A DNA stretch of 19,084 nucleotides from Bacteroidales bacterium (GTDB taxonomy: Bacteria; Bacteroidota; Bacteroidia; Bacteroidales; UBA7960): assembly GCA_007132825.1 (NCBI GenBank), contig SLNX01000060.1, positions 1 to 19,084 of the forward strand, in the 5' to 3' direction. This document shows, piece by piece, positions 1 through 7,532 of the stretch. The position numbers were made by a program, and so were the translations under genes. The notes under the pieces were generated by a model. It was not told where the DNA came from. It did no database searches and worked only from the letters and a program-made list of their open reading frames with translations. How positions within the stretch are numbered: position 1 is the stretch's first letter; every line of letters starts with the position of its first letter.

Positions 1-224
1 ATCCTGTTGGAAAAGAGAACAACATCAAGGGACTTAAAACCCTTGCAATACGTTCGTTCCACCTGTCGATGCGCAATCATGCGGATTTGCGCAAAGACAA
101 ATGTGATATTTTTATTGAGCCTGAAAAGCTTGAAGACTTTGGCATTCTGGACCTTTCAGATGCAAAGGAGATTTATAAAATCGGGTATTACAAGGCGGTT
201 GAGGTGCTGAAGAAGGCAAAATAA
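1..224 (+). CDS. Patatin-like phospholipase, C-terminal fragment (5' end outside window)
   Basis: Reading frame 3 is open from the window edge to a TAA at 222-224 and gives about 73 residues ending in VEVLKKAK. The segment with IFIEPEKLEDFGILDLSDA followed by KEIYKIGYYKAV resembles the tail of bacterial RssA/NTE-type patatin-like proteins, where a 'D(F)..LDF..A.ELI..GY.AA'-like stretch follows the catalytic domain. The catalytic Ser-Asp dyad lies upstream of the window and cannot be checked. Family knowledge: these are serine lipid acyl hydrolases, some of them outer-membrane-associated in Bacteroidota. The assignment rests only on this C-terminal similarity. The overlapping frame-1 ORF at 7-210 is a shadow with cysteine- and arginine-rich composition. 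Confidence 0.7.
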   Translation, partial: PVGKENNIKGLKTLAIRSFHLSMRNHADLRKDKCDIFIEPEKLEDFGILDLSDAKEIYKIGYYKAVEVLKKAK

Positions 225-265
225 CATCCTGCATGTTGCCTGCTGCATATCTTCATGAACTTTTA

Positions 266-273
266 TAACTTTG
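266..273 (+). promoter_or_regulatory. Bacteroidetes-type -7 box for cysS
   Basis: TAACTTTG matches the Bacteroidetes -7 consensus TAnnTTTG exactly and would place transcription initiation near 280, about 14 nt before the ATG at 294. A TTG at 236-238 is a possible -33 element, but the 27-nt spacing is longer than usual, so the upstream element is uncertain. The match lies downstream of the in-frame ATG at 255, which argues against that start. Confidence 0.5.
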
Positions 274-293
274 CAATCTTAAAGCTTTTAGAC

Positions 294-1775
294 ATGACAG
301 CGCAGCCACTGCTAATCACCAACTCCCTTTCGCGTAAAAAAGAAATTTTTGAGCCGTTAAACCCTCCGTTTGTCGGTTTGTATGTTTGCGGTCCAACCGT
401 TTATGGTGACGCGCATCTCGGGCATGCACGTCCGGCAGTCACTTTTGACCTGGTTTACAGATACCTGAAACACCTCGGCTACAAGGTACGTTATGTGAGA
501 AACATTACTGATGTAGGTCATCTCGAAAATGATGCCGATGAGGGAGAGGATAAAATAGCTAAAAAAGCAAGGCTTGAGAAACTGGAACCGATGGAGGTGG
601 TTCAGTATTACACCGATCGATACCATCGCGACATGGACCGGATGAATGTATTGCGGCCGGGAATTGAACCTCGCGCATCAGGTCATATCATCGAACAGAT
701 TGAAATGGTTAAAGCCATCCTTGAGGCAGGTTACGCTTACGAATCAAACGGTTCTGTATATTTTGATGTACCAAAATACAATGAATCGTATCAATATGGA
801 AAACTAAGCGGACGGAATGTGGAAGAGATGATGGCCGGCAGTCGTGAACTTGACGGTCAGGATGAAAAAAGACATCCGGTAGATTTTGCATTATGGAAAA
901 AAGCATCTCCGGGTCATATCATGCGGTGGCCCTCACCCTGGGGAGAAGGTTTTCCAGGTTGGCACCTTGAATGTTCTGCCATGGGTGCAAAATACCTGGG
1001 AGAAACTTTTGACATTCACGGTGGCGGGATGGACTTGCTTTTCCCACATCACGAGTGTGAAATTGCCCAGTCAAATGCCGCAAACGGAAAAGATCCGGTG
1101 CGCTATTGGATGCACAACAACATGATCACCATCAATGGCCAGAAAATGGGTAAGTCCCTGGGAAACTTCATCACTTTACAGGAGTTTTTCAGCGGTACGC
1201 ACGAAACGCTGGATCAGGCCTACAGTCCCCTGACGATCCGCTTTTTCATTCTGCAGGCCCATTACCGCAGTACCCTTGATTTCAGCAACGAAGCGCTTCA
1301 GGCTGCAGAAAAGGGTTTAAACCGCATGCTGCAGGCGATCCAGACACTGGACAAAATTTCGCCTGAACCATCATCCTCTGTTGATGTATCGCAATTACGC
1401 AATAAATGCTATGAAGCATTAAATGATGATTTCAATGCACCACAGGCCATTGCACATCTTTTTGACGCCGTTCGTATCATCAATTCCGCATATGACAAAA
1501 AAGACTCCCTGACAAAAGTGGACTTACAGGAACTTAAGGAAACATTCAATATTTTCCTGAATGAGGTTTTCGGATTAAGTGCCACAATTGTAGAAAATCA
1601 AGAACAGAACACACAGATCATTTCGGGATTGATGGACCTGATTCTGGACATCAGGCAGCAGGCCCGGAAGGACAAAAGCTGGGACACCTCGGACAAAATC
1701 CGCGATGCGCTGAATGATTTGTCGATTGTAGTAAAAGACGGCAAGGAGGGTGCCAGCTGGGAGGTCAAAAAATAA
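294..1775 (+). CDS. cysS: Cysteinyl-tRNA synthetase
   Basis: This is a class I aminoacyl-tRNA synthetase that activates cysteine with ATP and charges tRNA-Cys in the cytoplasm. With the start at 294 it has 493 residues, somewhat longer than E. coli CysRS (461). Visible motifs are VCGPTVYGDAHLGHA (HIGH-type signature HLGH at residues 41-44) and KMGKSLGNF (KMSKS loop, 284-288, with Gly in place of the first Ser). The likely zinc ligands, by alignment to E. coli, are C32, C227, H252 and E256 (in FPHHECE). The C-terminal part is the helical DALR/anticodon-recognition region. An in-frame ATG at 255 would add 13 residues, but a TAnnTTTG promoter box lies at 266-273, so 294 is preferred. The gene ends 17 bp from the convergent TolC-like gene. 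Confidence 0.97.
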   Translation: MTAQPLLITNSLSRKKEIFEPLNPPFVGLYVCGPTVYGDAHLGHARPAVTFDLVYRYLKHLGYKVRYVRNITDVGHLENDADEGEDKIAKKARLEKLEPMEVVQYYTDRYHRDMDRMNVLRPGIEPRASGHIIEQIEMVKAILEAGYAYESNGSVYFDVPKYNESYQYGKLSGRNVEEMMAGSRELDGQDEKRHPVDFALWKKASPGHIMRWPSPWGEGFPGWHLECSAMGAKYLGETFDIHGGGMDLLFPHHECEIAQSNAANGKDPVRYWMHNNMITINGQKMGKSLGNFITLQEFFSGTHETLDQAYSPLTIRFFILQAHYRSTLDFSNEALQAAEKGLNRMLQAIQTLDKISPEPSSSVDVSQLRNKCYEALNDDFNAPQAIAHLFDAVRIINSAYDKKDSLTKVDLQELKETFNIFLNEVFGLSATIVENQEQNTQIISGLMDLILDIRQQARKDKSWDTSDKIRDALNDLSIVVKDGKEGASWEVKK

Positions 1776-1792
1776 CAATTCTCCTGTTCTTT

Positions 1793-3115
1793 TTACAGAT
1801 ACTCCATCACCCTTCCTGCAATTTGCAGCAGTGATATTTCTGCCAGCTTGGTACTATATTGAATTGACAGCAACCGCTCTTCCGCTTCCAGCAGGTTTTT
1901 CTGGACCTCCCTGAGTTCCAGTCCCGAAAGAGCCCCGAGCCGGTAGCGTTCCATAGCTATATCTAATGTTTCGTAGGCCACATCCAGGTTTTGGGTCTCC
2001 ATTTCCAGCAACCTGAAGTTATTCAGGTACTCATTGTAGATATTGATCAGGTCAGACATTACAGCTTTTCGGGTCTCCTCATAATTGAGGCGGGCATTTT
2101 CAACGCCAATTACCGCATTGCTTATCTGTCGCCTCCTGTTGAAGCCATCAAACAAATTCACCCCCACGGTAATTCCATAATTCATTCCAAACGTTTGCTG
2201 ATCACTGAAGCTTCCTGACTGGAAGGTGTTCCGGTTGTATCCATATCCGCTGTTGAAGTTTACATAGGGATACACCTGGGAGGACACCAGTTTCTGATCA
2301 TATTCGGAAATTCTCTTGTTTTTTGCTGCAGCACGAAGGACGGTGTTGTATTCCTTTGTTGAATTTTCCAAAGTGGCAAAGATCATGATGTCGTTTAGCG
2401 GGATGATGGTATCGGAAGGCTGCAGGTTGTATCTCAGGTCTTCCTTCGCCATAAGCTCGTTAAGCCTGACCCTGGAGGCCCTGACAACCTCTTCCTGTCG
2501 CTGCATCCGCGAACTGTCGGCATTCAGGAACACCTCTGCCTGTAGCAGTTGCAGTTTAGATCCTGAGCCGAGCAAGAACCTTTCTTCATCTATCCTCACC
2601 CTTTCCCGGGAAAGCGCTACGGCAAATCTAAGGTTGTTCAATAACCGTTGCTGCTGGATGAGGTTAAAGTATTCGGCACTGATCCGTGCAATGAGGTTTT
2701 CAATAGCTACCTGGGTGTTTAGTTCACCCATTTCCTGCAAAGCTGCAAGCTTGTCATAATTGATCCTTACCCGGAATCCATCAAAGATTGTCCAGCCAAG
2801 GTTTACGTTTGCACCCGCTGCCGTATTGTGTATGTTACGAAGGCTGGATTCGTTGCCGTCAAAGTCGGTGCGATCGGTATTGTTTCTGGTGCCACTGTAC
2901 TGCCCCTGAAGATTCAGGGATGGAAGAAATCCGGCATTGCCCAGGCTGAAGTTGTTGTCAGATATTTCCTGATTGTTACGGGCAATGCGAATTGAGTAGT
3001 TGTTTTCGATGGCTATGGTTAATACATCCTGGAGGGTATGCATCTGTTGTGCAAACAGGGGTATCTGCATAACCACGACAACAATTGCAATCATTGTTTT
3101 TTTATTCCACATCAT
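1793..3115 (-). CDS. TolC-family outer-membrane efflux channel
   Basis: This 440-aa outer-membrane factor is the last gene of an RND efflux operon. It starts with a signal peptide (MWNKKTMIAIVVVVMQIPLFA, predicted cleavage after A22 before QQ). It continues with 'LQDVLTIAIENNYSIRIARN', the typical start of a TolC repeat, followed by long alpha-helical coiled-coil stretches and two similar halves. The second half includes NLFDGFNRRRQISNA and 'YRLGALSGLELREVQKNLL', the usual TolC-family 'G..s..e..eaq..ll' helix. The family forms trimeric channels spanning the outer membrane and periplasm. The start overlaps the 3' end of the pump gene by 14 bp (3102-3115), which suggests translational coupling. 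ATG codons at 3115 and 3112 are both possible starts. The substrate cannot be inferred. Confidence 0.93.
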   Translation of the reverse strand: MMWNKKTMIAIVVVVMQIPLFAQQMHTLQDVLTIAIENNYSIRIARNNQEISDNNFSLGNAGFLPSLNLQGQYSGTRNNTDRTDFDGNESSLRNIHNTAAGANVNLGWTIFDGFRVRINYDKLAALQEMGELNTQVAIENLIARISAEYFNLIQQQRLLNNLRFAVALSRERVRIDEERFLLGSGSKLQLLQAEVFLNADSSRMQRQEEVVRASRVRLNELMAKEDLRYNLQPSDTIIPLNDIMIFATLENSTKEYNTVLRAAAKNKRISEYDQKLVSSQVYPYVNFNSGYGYNRNTFQSGSFSDQQTFGMNYGITVGVNLFDGFNRRRQISNAVIGVENARLNYEETRKAVMSDLINIYNEYLNNFRLLEMETQNLDVAYETLDIAMERYRLGALSGLELREVQKNLLEAEERLLSIQYSTKLAEISLLQIAGRVMEYL

Positions 3116-6100
3116 CTTTTATGTTCTTTGAGTCTGTTGAAATATACGAATAAATGGCCGGCACAATGAAGAGGGTCAGGAACGTGGAGAGGATCAGTCC
3201 GCCAATTACAGCCACACCCATGGAAATCCGGCCCTGTGCACCCTCGCCAAATCCAAGGGTCAGCGGCAACACACCCAGAATCGTAGACAAGCTGGTCATC
3301 AGGATGGGCCTGAAGCGCGCTGCCGCTGCATATTTGATCGCTTCCAGTTTTTGCATCCCGGCTTGTTTCCGCTGGTTGGCAAACTCCACCATCAGGATAC
3401 CATTTTTAGACACCAATCCGATCAGCATAATAATACCTATCTGGCTGAAAATGTTCATGGTGATGCCGAAATACCACATAAACACCATTGCGCCCGTAAT
3501 GGCAAGAGGTACGGTCATCATCACGATCAGCGGATCCTTAAAGCTTTCGAATTGAGCCGAAAGCACCAGGAAGATCAGCACGATTGCCAAGATAAAGGCG
3601 AACACCAAGCTGTTGGAGCTCTCCTGATAATCCTTGGAGTCTCCGGCCAGGGCTGTTCTGAAGGTGTCGTCCAAAACCTCATCGGCTATTCTGTCCATCT
3701 CGGCAATCCCTTCACTGATGGTATAACCGGGTGCCAGATTCGCAGATACGGTTGCTGAAACAAAGCGATTGTAGCGAAAAAGCTGCGGCGGGGCTGTATG
3801 CTCTCTGAGCGTTACCAGGTTATCAAGTTGCACCATGTCTCCATTGTTGCTCCTTACGTATAACGATTTCAGGTCAAGGGGTGTGTTTCTGTCTTCACGC
3901 CTGAGCTCACCCAGCACCTGGTATTGCTTACCGTGCATGAAAAAGTAGCCAAATCGCTGTCCGCTTAATGCCAGCTGAAGGGTTTGTCCGATGTTTTGGG
4001 TGGAGACCCCCAGGGCATTGGCCTTATCCCTGTCGATATGAATCTGCATCTCAGGCAGATTAAAACGAAGGTTTACGTCTGCCATCTGCAAAATGGTGCT
4101 TTCAGAAGCTTTTTCCATGAACTCTGGCAGTACCTCACGAAGCCTTTCGATGCCTTGGGCCTGCAACACATACTGCACAGGCCGGCCAGAGCGCCTTCCT
4201 CCGAAGGTGGACTGTTGATTCACAAAGGCGATGGCACGTGTTTTGTCGCGCAGGGCAACCGACAAACGGTCAGCGATCTCCTGCTGGGTTGCCTCACGTT
4301 CGTTCGGCTTTTTTAGCATGATGCGAACCATTGACCAGCCACCAAACACCATTGAGGTAATGGACTCCCTCTCAGGAACCAGTTCTTCGGCAAGCTCTGT
4401 GATCTCATCAATGTAATCCCTGATGAATTCATAAGTGGTACCTTCCGGTGCCCTGGCACTGATGGTCAGCATGGAACGGTCCTCAAGCGGAGCCATTTCT
4501 CCCGGTATGGCTCTGAAAAGAATGATGACGAGTCCGACAGCAGCGAACAAAATAAGAATTGACATCCAGCGCCTGGAAAGGAATGCATCAAGTTTGTCCT
4601 GATACCATTGGTTCATGGCAACAAAAAAGCCTTCTGTTTTGTAATAAAACCGGCCTCTTTTTCTGCGCTGCTTTAGTATTTTGGTTGACAGCATGGGTGT
4701 AAAGCTGAGAGCTACGAATGAGGATATCAGCACAGCACCGGCAATAACGATGCTAAACTCCCTGAAAAGCCGGCCCGTCATCCCCTCCAGGAAAACAATC
4801 GGAAAGAAAACGGCAACCAGGGTGATGGTGGTTGCAATGATGGCAAAAAATATCTCTTTTGAGCCCTCCAATCCTGCCTGCACAGGTGTCAACCCCCTCT
4901 CAATCTTTACATAAATATTCTCCATCATCACGATAGCATCATCCACAACCAGGCCAATTGCCAGTACCACTGCCAGCAGCGTAAGCACGTTGATGGAGAA
5001 GCCGGCAGCATACATGATGAAAAATGATCCGATCAGGGATACCGGGATCACCAGGATCGGGATAATGGTTGTACGCCAGTCGCGCAGAAACAGGAAAATG
5101 ATGATGCTGACCAGGATGAAAGCAATGAAAATGGTGTTTCGCACTTCCCGGATTGATGACCGGATGTATTCAGTATTGTCAAAACCGATATTGATAGCCA
5201 CATCATCCGGGATATCTCGCTTAATCATCTCCAGGCGGCGGTAAACCTCATCAACGATCTCAATGTGATTCGATCCCGGCTGGGGAATGATTGCATTCCC
5301 GGTCAGGGGGACACCATCCCGGCGTACAATACCACGAAGGTCTTCCGGTCCGAGCTCTGCACGTCCGATGTCCCTGAACCTTACCACACGGCCATCCTGT
5401 TCTGCAATGATCATGTCATTAAACTCTTCGGGGGTAGACATCAGACCGAGGGTGCGGATTGTTAACTGAACCGTATTTCCTTCGATGCTTCCTGAAGGAA
5501 GTTCGACGTTTTCACGTTGCAGGGCATTCCGTACATCCAGCGGTGTCAGGCCATAGCCTGCCAGCTTTTGCGGATCCAGCCACAACCTCATGGCATAACG
5601 CTTTTGCCCCCAGATAAGGATACCGCTGACCCCATCAATGGTCTGAAGCTGTTCGCGCAGGGTGAGTTCTGCAATTTCAGATAGTTCGAGCAGATTGCGT
5701 GTTTCACTTTCAACCGTAACAAACATGATCGGACTGGCATCAGCGTCTGCCTTCGAAACAATGGGCGGATCCACATCGCGTGGCAGCATCCTTTGAGCCT
5801 GGGCCACTTTGTCACGTACATCGTTGGCAGCTGTTTCCATGTCAACCGACAATTCAAACTCCACCGTGATGTTGCTGCTGCCCTGACGGCTCACACTTGT
5901 GAGTGTGCGGATACCCGGTACGGCGTTGATGGCCTGCTCAAGTGGCTCTGTGATTTGTGTTTCAATCACATCGGAGTTGGCTCCCGGATAACTTGTCCTC
6001 ACAGAAATGATGGGCGGATCAACACTTGGAAACTCCCTTACTGCGAGGAATGTCATACCTATGAGCCCAAACAGTACAATCACAATCACAAATACGGTAG

Positions 6101-6140
6101 ACAGTACGGGGCGTTTTATGCTTAATGATGCTAAACTCAT
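3102..6140 (-). CDS. RND (HAE-1/AcrB-like) efflux pump, inner-membrane subunit
   Basis: This is a 1012-residue proton-driven RND transporter of the normal length for AcrB/MdtB/MexB relatives. The N-terminus SIKRPVLSTVFVIVIVLFG begins TM1, followed by 'EFPSVDPPIISVRTSYPGA', typical of the family. The TM4 proton-relay motif is GLVVDDAIVMMENI with D400 and D401. The TM10 motif is GLVSKNGILMVEFANQ with K912, corresponding to AcrB D407/D408 and K940. Two large periplasmic loops separate TM1 from TM2 and TM7 from TM8. All relay residues are present, so the pump looks functional. It lies between an adaptor gene (10-bp gap) and an outer-membrane channel gene (14-bp overlap), the usual tripartite operon order. 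Closest by motif to the MdtBC/MexK-like HAE-1 group; substrate unknown. Confidence 0.95.
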   Translation of the reverse strand: MSLASLSIKRPVLSTVFVIVIVLFGLIGMTFLAVREFPSVDPPIISVRTSYPGANSDVIETQITEPLEQAINAVPGIRTLTSVSRQGSSNITVEFELSVDMETAANDVRDKVAQAQRMLPRDVDPPIVSKADADASPIMFVTVESETRNLLELSEIAELTLREQLQTIDGVSGILIWGQKRYAMRLWLDPQKLAGYGLTPLDVRNALQRENVELPSGSIEGNTVQLTIRTLGLMSTPEEFNDMIIAEQDGRVVRFRDIGRAELGPEDLRGIVRRDGVPLTGNAIIPQPGSNHIEIVDEVYRRLEMIKRDIPDDVAINIGFDNTEYIRSSIREVRNTIFIAFILVSIIIFLFLRDWRTTIIPILVIPVSLIGSFFIMYAAGFSINVLTLLAVVLAIGLVVDDAIVMMENIYVKIERGLTPVQAGLEGSKEIFFAIIATTITLVAVFFPIVFLEGMTGRLFREFSIVIAGAVLISSFVALSFTPMLSTKILKQRRKRGRFYYKTEGFFVAMNQWYQDKLDAFLSRRWMSILILFAAVGLVIILFRAIPGEMAPLEDRSMLTISARAPEGTTYEFIRDYIDEITELAEELVPERESITSMVFGGWSMVRIMLKKPNEREATQQEIADRLSVALRDKTRAIAFVNQQSTFGGRRSGRPVQYVLQAQGIERLREVLPEFMEKASESTILQMADVNLRFNLPEMQIHIDRDKANALGVSTQNIGQTLQLALSGQRFGYFFMHGKQYQVLGELRREDRNTPLDLKSLYVRSNNGDMVQLDNLVTLREHTAPPQLFRYNRFVSATVSANLAPGYTISEGIAEMDRIADEVLDDTFRTALAGDSKDYQESSNSLVFAFILAIVLIFLVLSAQFESFKDPLIVMMTVPLAITGAMVFMWYFGITMNIFSQIGIIMLIGLVSKNGILMVEFANQRKQAGMQKLEAIKYAAAARFRPILMTSLSTILGVLPLTLGFGEGAQGRISMGVAVIGGLILSTFLTLFIVPAIYSYISTDSKNIKDDVE

Positions 6141-6150
6141 TTTTTTCTTC

Positions 6151-7224
6151 TTACATGTTATTTAATACAACCGGCAATCCCTGGCGCAGCTGAAGAACAC
6201 CCGTAACCAGGAGCGTATCTCCAAAATTGAGCCCATCAAGGATCTGCACCCTGTCTTCTGTGCGCAAACCGGTATGCACATAAATTGGCTGTGCTTGTCC
6301 GGAACGGTATACGAACACCCTGTCGCCCTCCATCTCTGGAATCAGCGCTTCGGAAGGGATGGCTATTGCATCCTGTGTTTCTGTGAGCCGCATAGTAATG
6401 GAGGTAAATCTTCCAGGATTTAAATTGTTGCTTTTATTGTCGTAAATTGCCCTGAGGCGAAAAGTACGCGTTCGTTCATCCACCAGCGGATCAACGGCAT
6501 AGACTTCAGCATCCATTGGTTCCAGGTATCCATCCACACGAAAACTTATTGGAAAACCTGGCCGTATCGTCCCCGCATAGCGCTCAGGTATGGCAAACTC
6601 GATCTTCAGGGGTTGGGTTTTGATCAGGCGCGCAAGACGTGTATTGGGGGAAGCAAAACTCCCTTCACTGATGTAGCGCAAACCAACAATGCCATCGAAC
6701 GGTGCGCGCACCTCGGTCTCAGCTATTCTGGCCTTTAAAAGCTCAATGTCGGCATCAAGTGTTTCAAGTTCTGTAACTGCCTGGTCGTATGCCTCCTGGC
6801 TAATGGCGTCACGTTCCAGCAAACTGCGCTGGCGAAATTCACGCTCCACAAGCAGCCTCCGCTGTGCCTGAAGCTTCTGAAGCTGTGCCTGCAAATGGCG
6901 ATCGTTCATTTTTGCCAGAAGCTCACCCTCCTGTACATAACTTCCCTCCTGAAAATGGATGCCAACCACTTTACCGCTTGTCTCAAATGACAAATCTACC
7001 TCCTCGTCGGGCAAAAGGGTTCCGGTACTTCTCACCTCTTCACGCAAAGAAGTTGGCTCGATCACATAACCCTGTACACTTAAAGCCCTTCTTTGCTGGG
7101 GCTGGAATGTTTCTGAAGCCGAAGACCCGCTCGTAAACAAGGGTCTTACCTTAGGATAAGCGATTATGCCAATCAAAAGCACAAAAAGAACTACATTTAC
7201 AATATATTGCGAACTTTTTTTCAT
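6151..7224 (-). CDS. RND efflux periplasmic adaptor subunit (membrane fusion protein)
   Basis: This 357-aa adaptor is the first gene of the efflux operon. It has an N-terminal membrane anchor at about residues 8-23 (IVNVVLFVLLIGIIAY) with no lipobox, so it is probably anchored by a transmembrane helix rather than a lipid. The barrel-sandwich (lipoyl-like) first half spans about 75-107 (VDLSFETSGKVVGIHFQEGS). A coiled-coil hairpin of alternating Q/L/E/R residues covers about 108-168. The second lipoyl half (ETEVRAPFDGIVGLRYISEG) is at about 170-188. A beta-barrel and membrane-proximal domain follow to the end (e.g. LNPGRFTSITMRL at about 268-280). The family links the RND pump to TolC across the periplasm. 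No TetR- or MarR-type regulator gene is adjacent. Confidence 0.94.
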   Translation of the reverse strand: MKKSSQYIVNVVLFVLLIGIIAYPKVRPLFTSGSSASETFQPQQRRALSVQGYVIEPTSLREEVRSTGTLLPDEEVDLSFETSGKVVGIHFQEGSYVQEGELLAKMNDRHLQAQLQKLQAQRRLLVEREFRQRSLLERDAISQEAYDQAVTELETLDADIELLKARIAETEVRAPFDGIVGLRYISEGSFASPNTRLARLIKTQPLKIEFAIPERYAGTIRPGFPISFRVDGYLEPMDAEVYAVDPLVDERTRTFRLRAIYDNKSNNLNPGRFTSITMRLTETQDAIAIPSEALIPEMEGDRVFVYRSGQAQPIYVHTGLRTEDRVQILDGLNFGDTLLVTGVLQLRQGLPVVLNNM

Positions 7225-7532
7225 AAGTCATTGTATAATAAATTCATAATAATTGTTAAAAACGAAGCGATAATCCAGAGCTCATCAGAACAAAACAATC
7301 CAGCAAAAAAAAGAGACCGGGAGCACGTAAGCAGGGTTTTGTCCTGTTAGATTGTTTGTTGGTTTGTATGAGTTTTGCTTACAAATAATTACAAGGGTTT
7401 CTCGTCTGATGCACAAATGTAAAACCTATCATTAAATGAACAGTAAAAAGGCACTGAAGTTCTCTGTTTTTAATTATTTTTAACGTCCTTAAAATTTTTA
7501 AACATCTATATCCAACCAAATAAATAAAAATT
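7225..7532. promoter_or_regulatory. Divergent intergenic region between efflux operon and M16 peptidase
   Basis: This 308-bp AT-rich region holds the start signals of two divergent units. On the minus strand a perfect TAnnTTTG box (TACATTTG, plus-strand 7414-7421) could serve the efflux operon, but it lacks a convincing -33 element and would leave a leader of about 180 nt. An 8-bp inverted repeat, AAACAATC (7293-7300) and GATTGTTT (7350-7357), encloses a small CAGG/CCTG hairpin (7332-7346) and could be a regulator site. No convincing plus-strand promoter was found. No gene or RNA was recognised. Confidence 0.35.

Noticed and set aside
7..210. 67-residue ORF at the window start
   Set aside because: It overlaps, in another frame, the end of the patatin-like gene, which has family-like sequence and a stop at 224.
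3154..5857. Many plus-strand ORFs of 60-135 codons opposite the RND pump gene
   Set aside because: Shadows of a conserved 1012-residue transporter on the minus strand.
7234..7250. TATAAT-like sequence in the divergent intergenic region
   Set aside because: Bacteroidota primary promoters do not use the E. coli -10 consensus, and AT-rich DNA gives such matches by chance.
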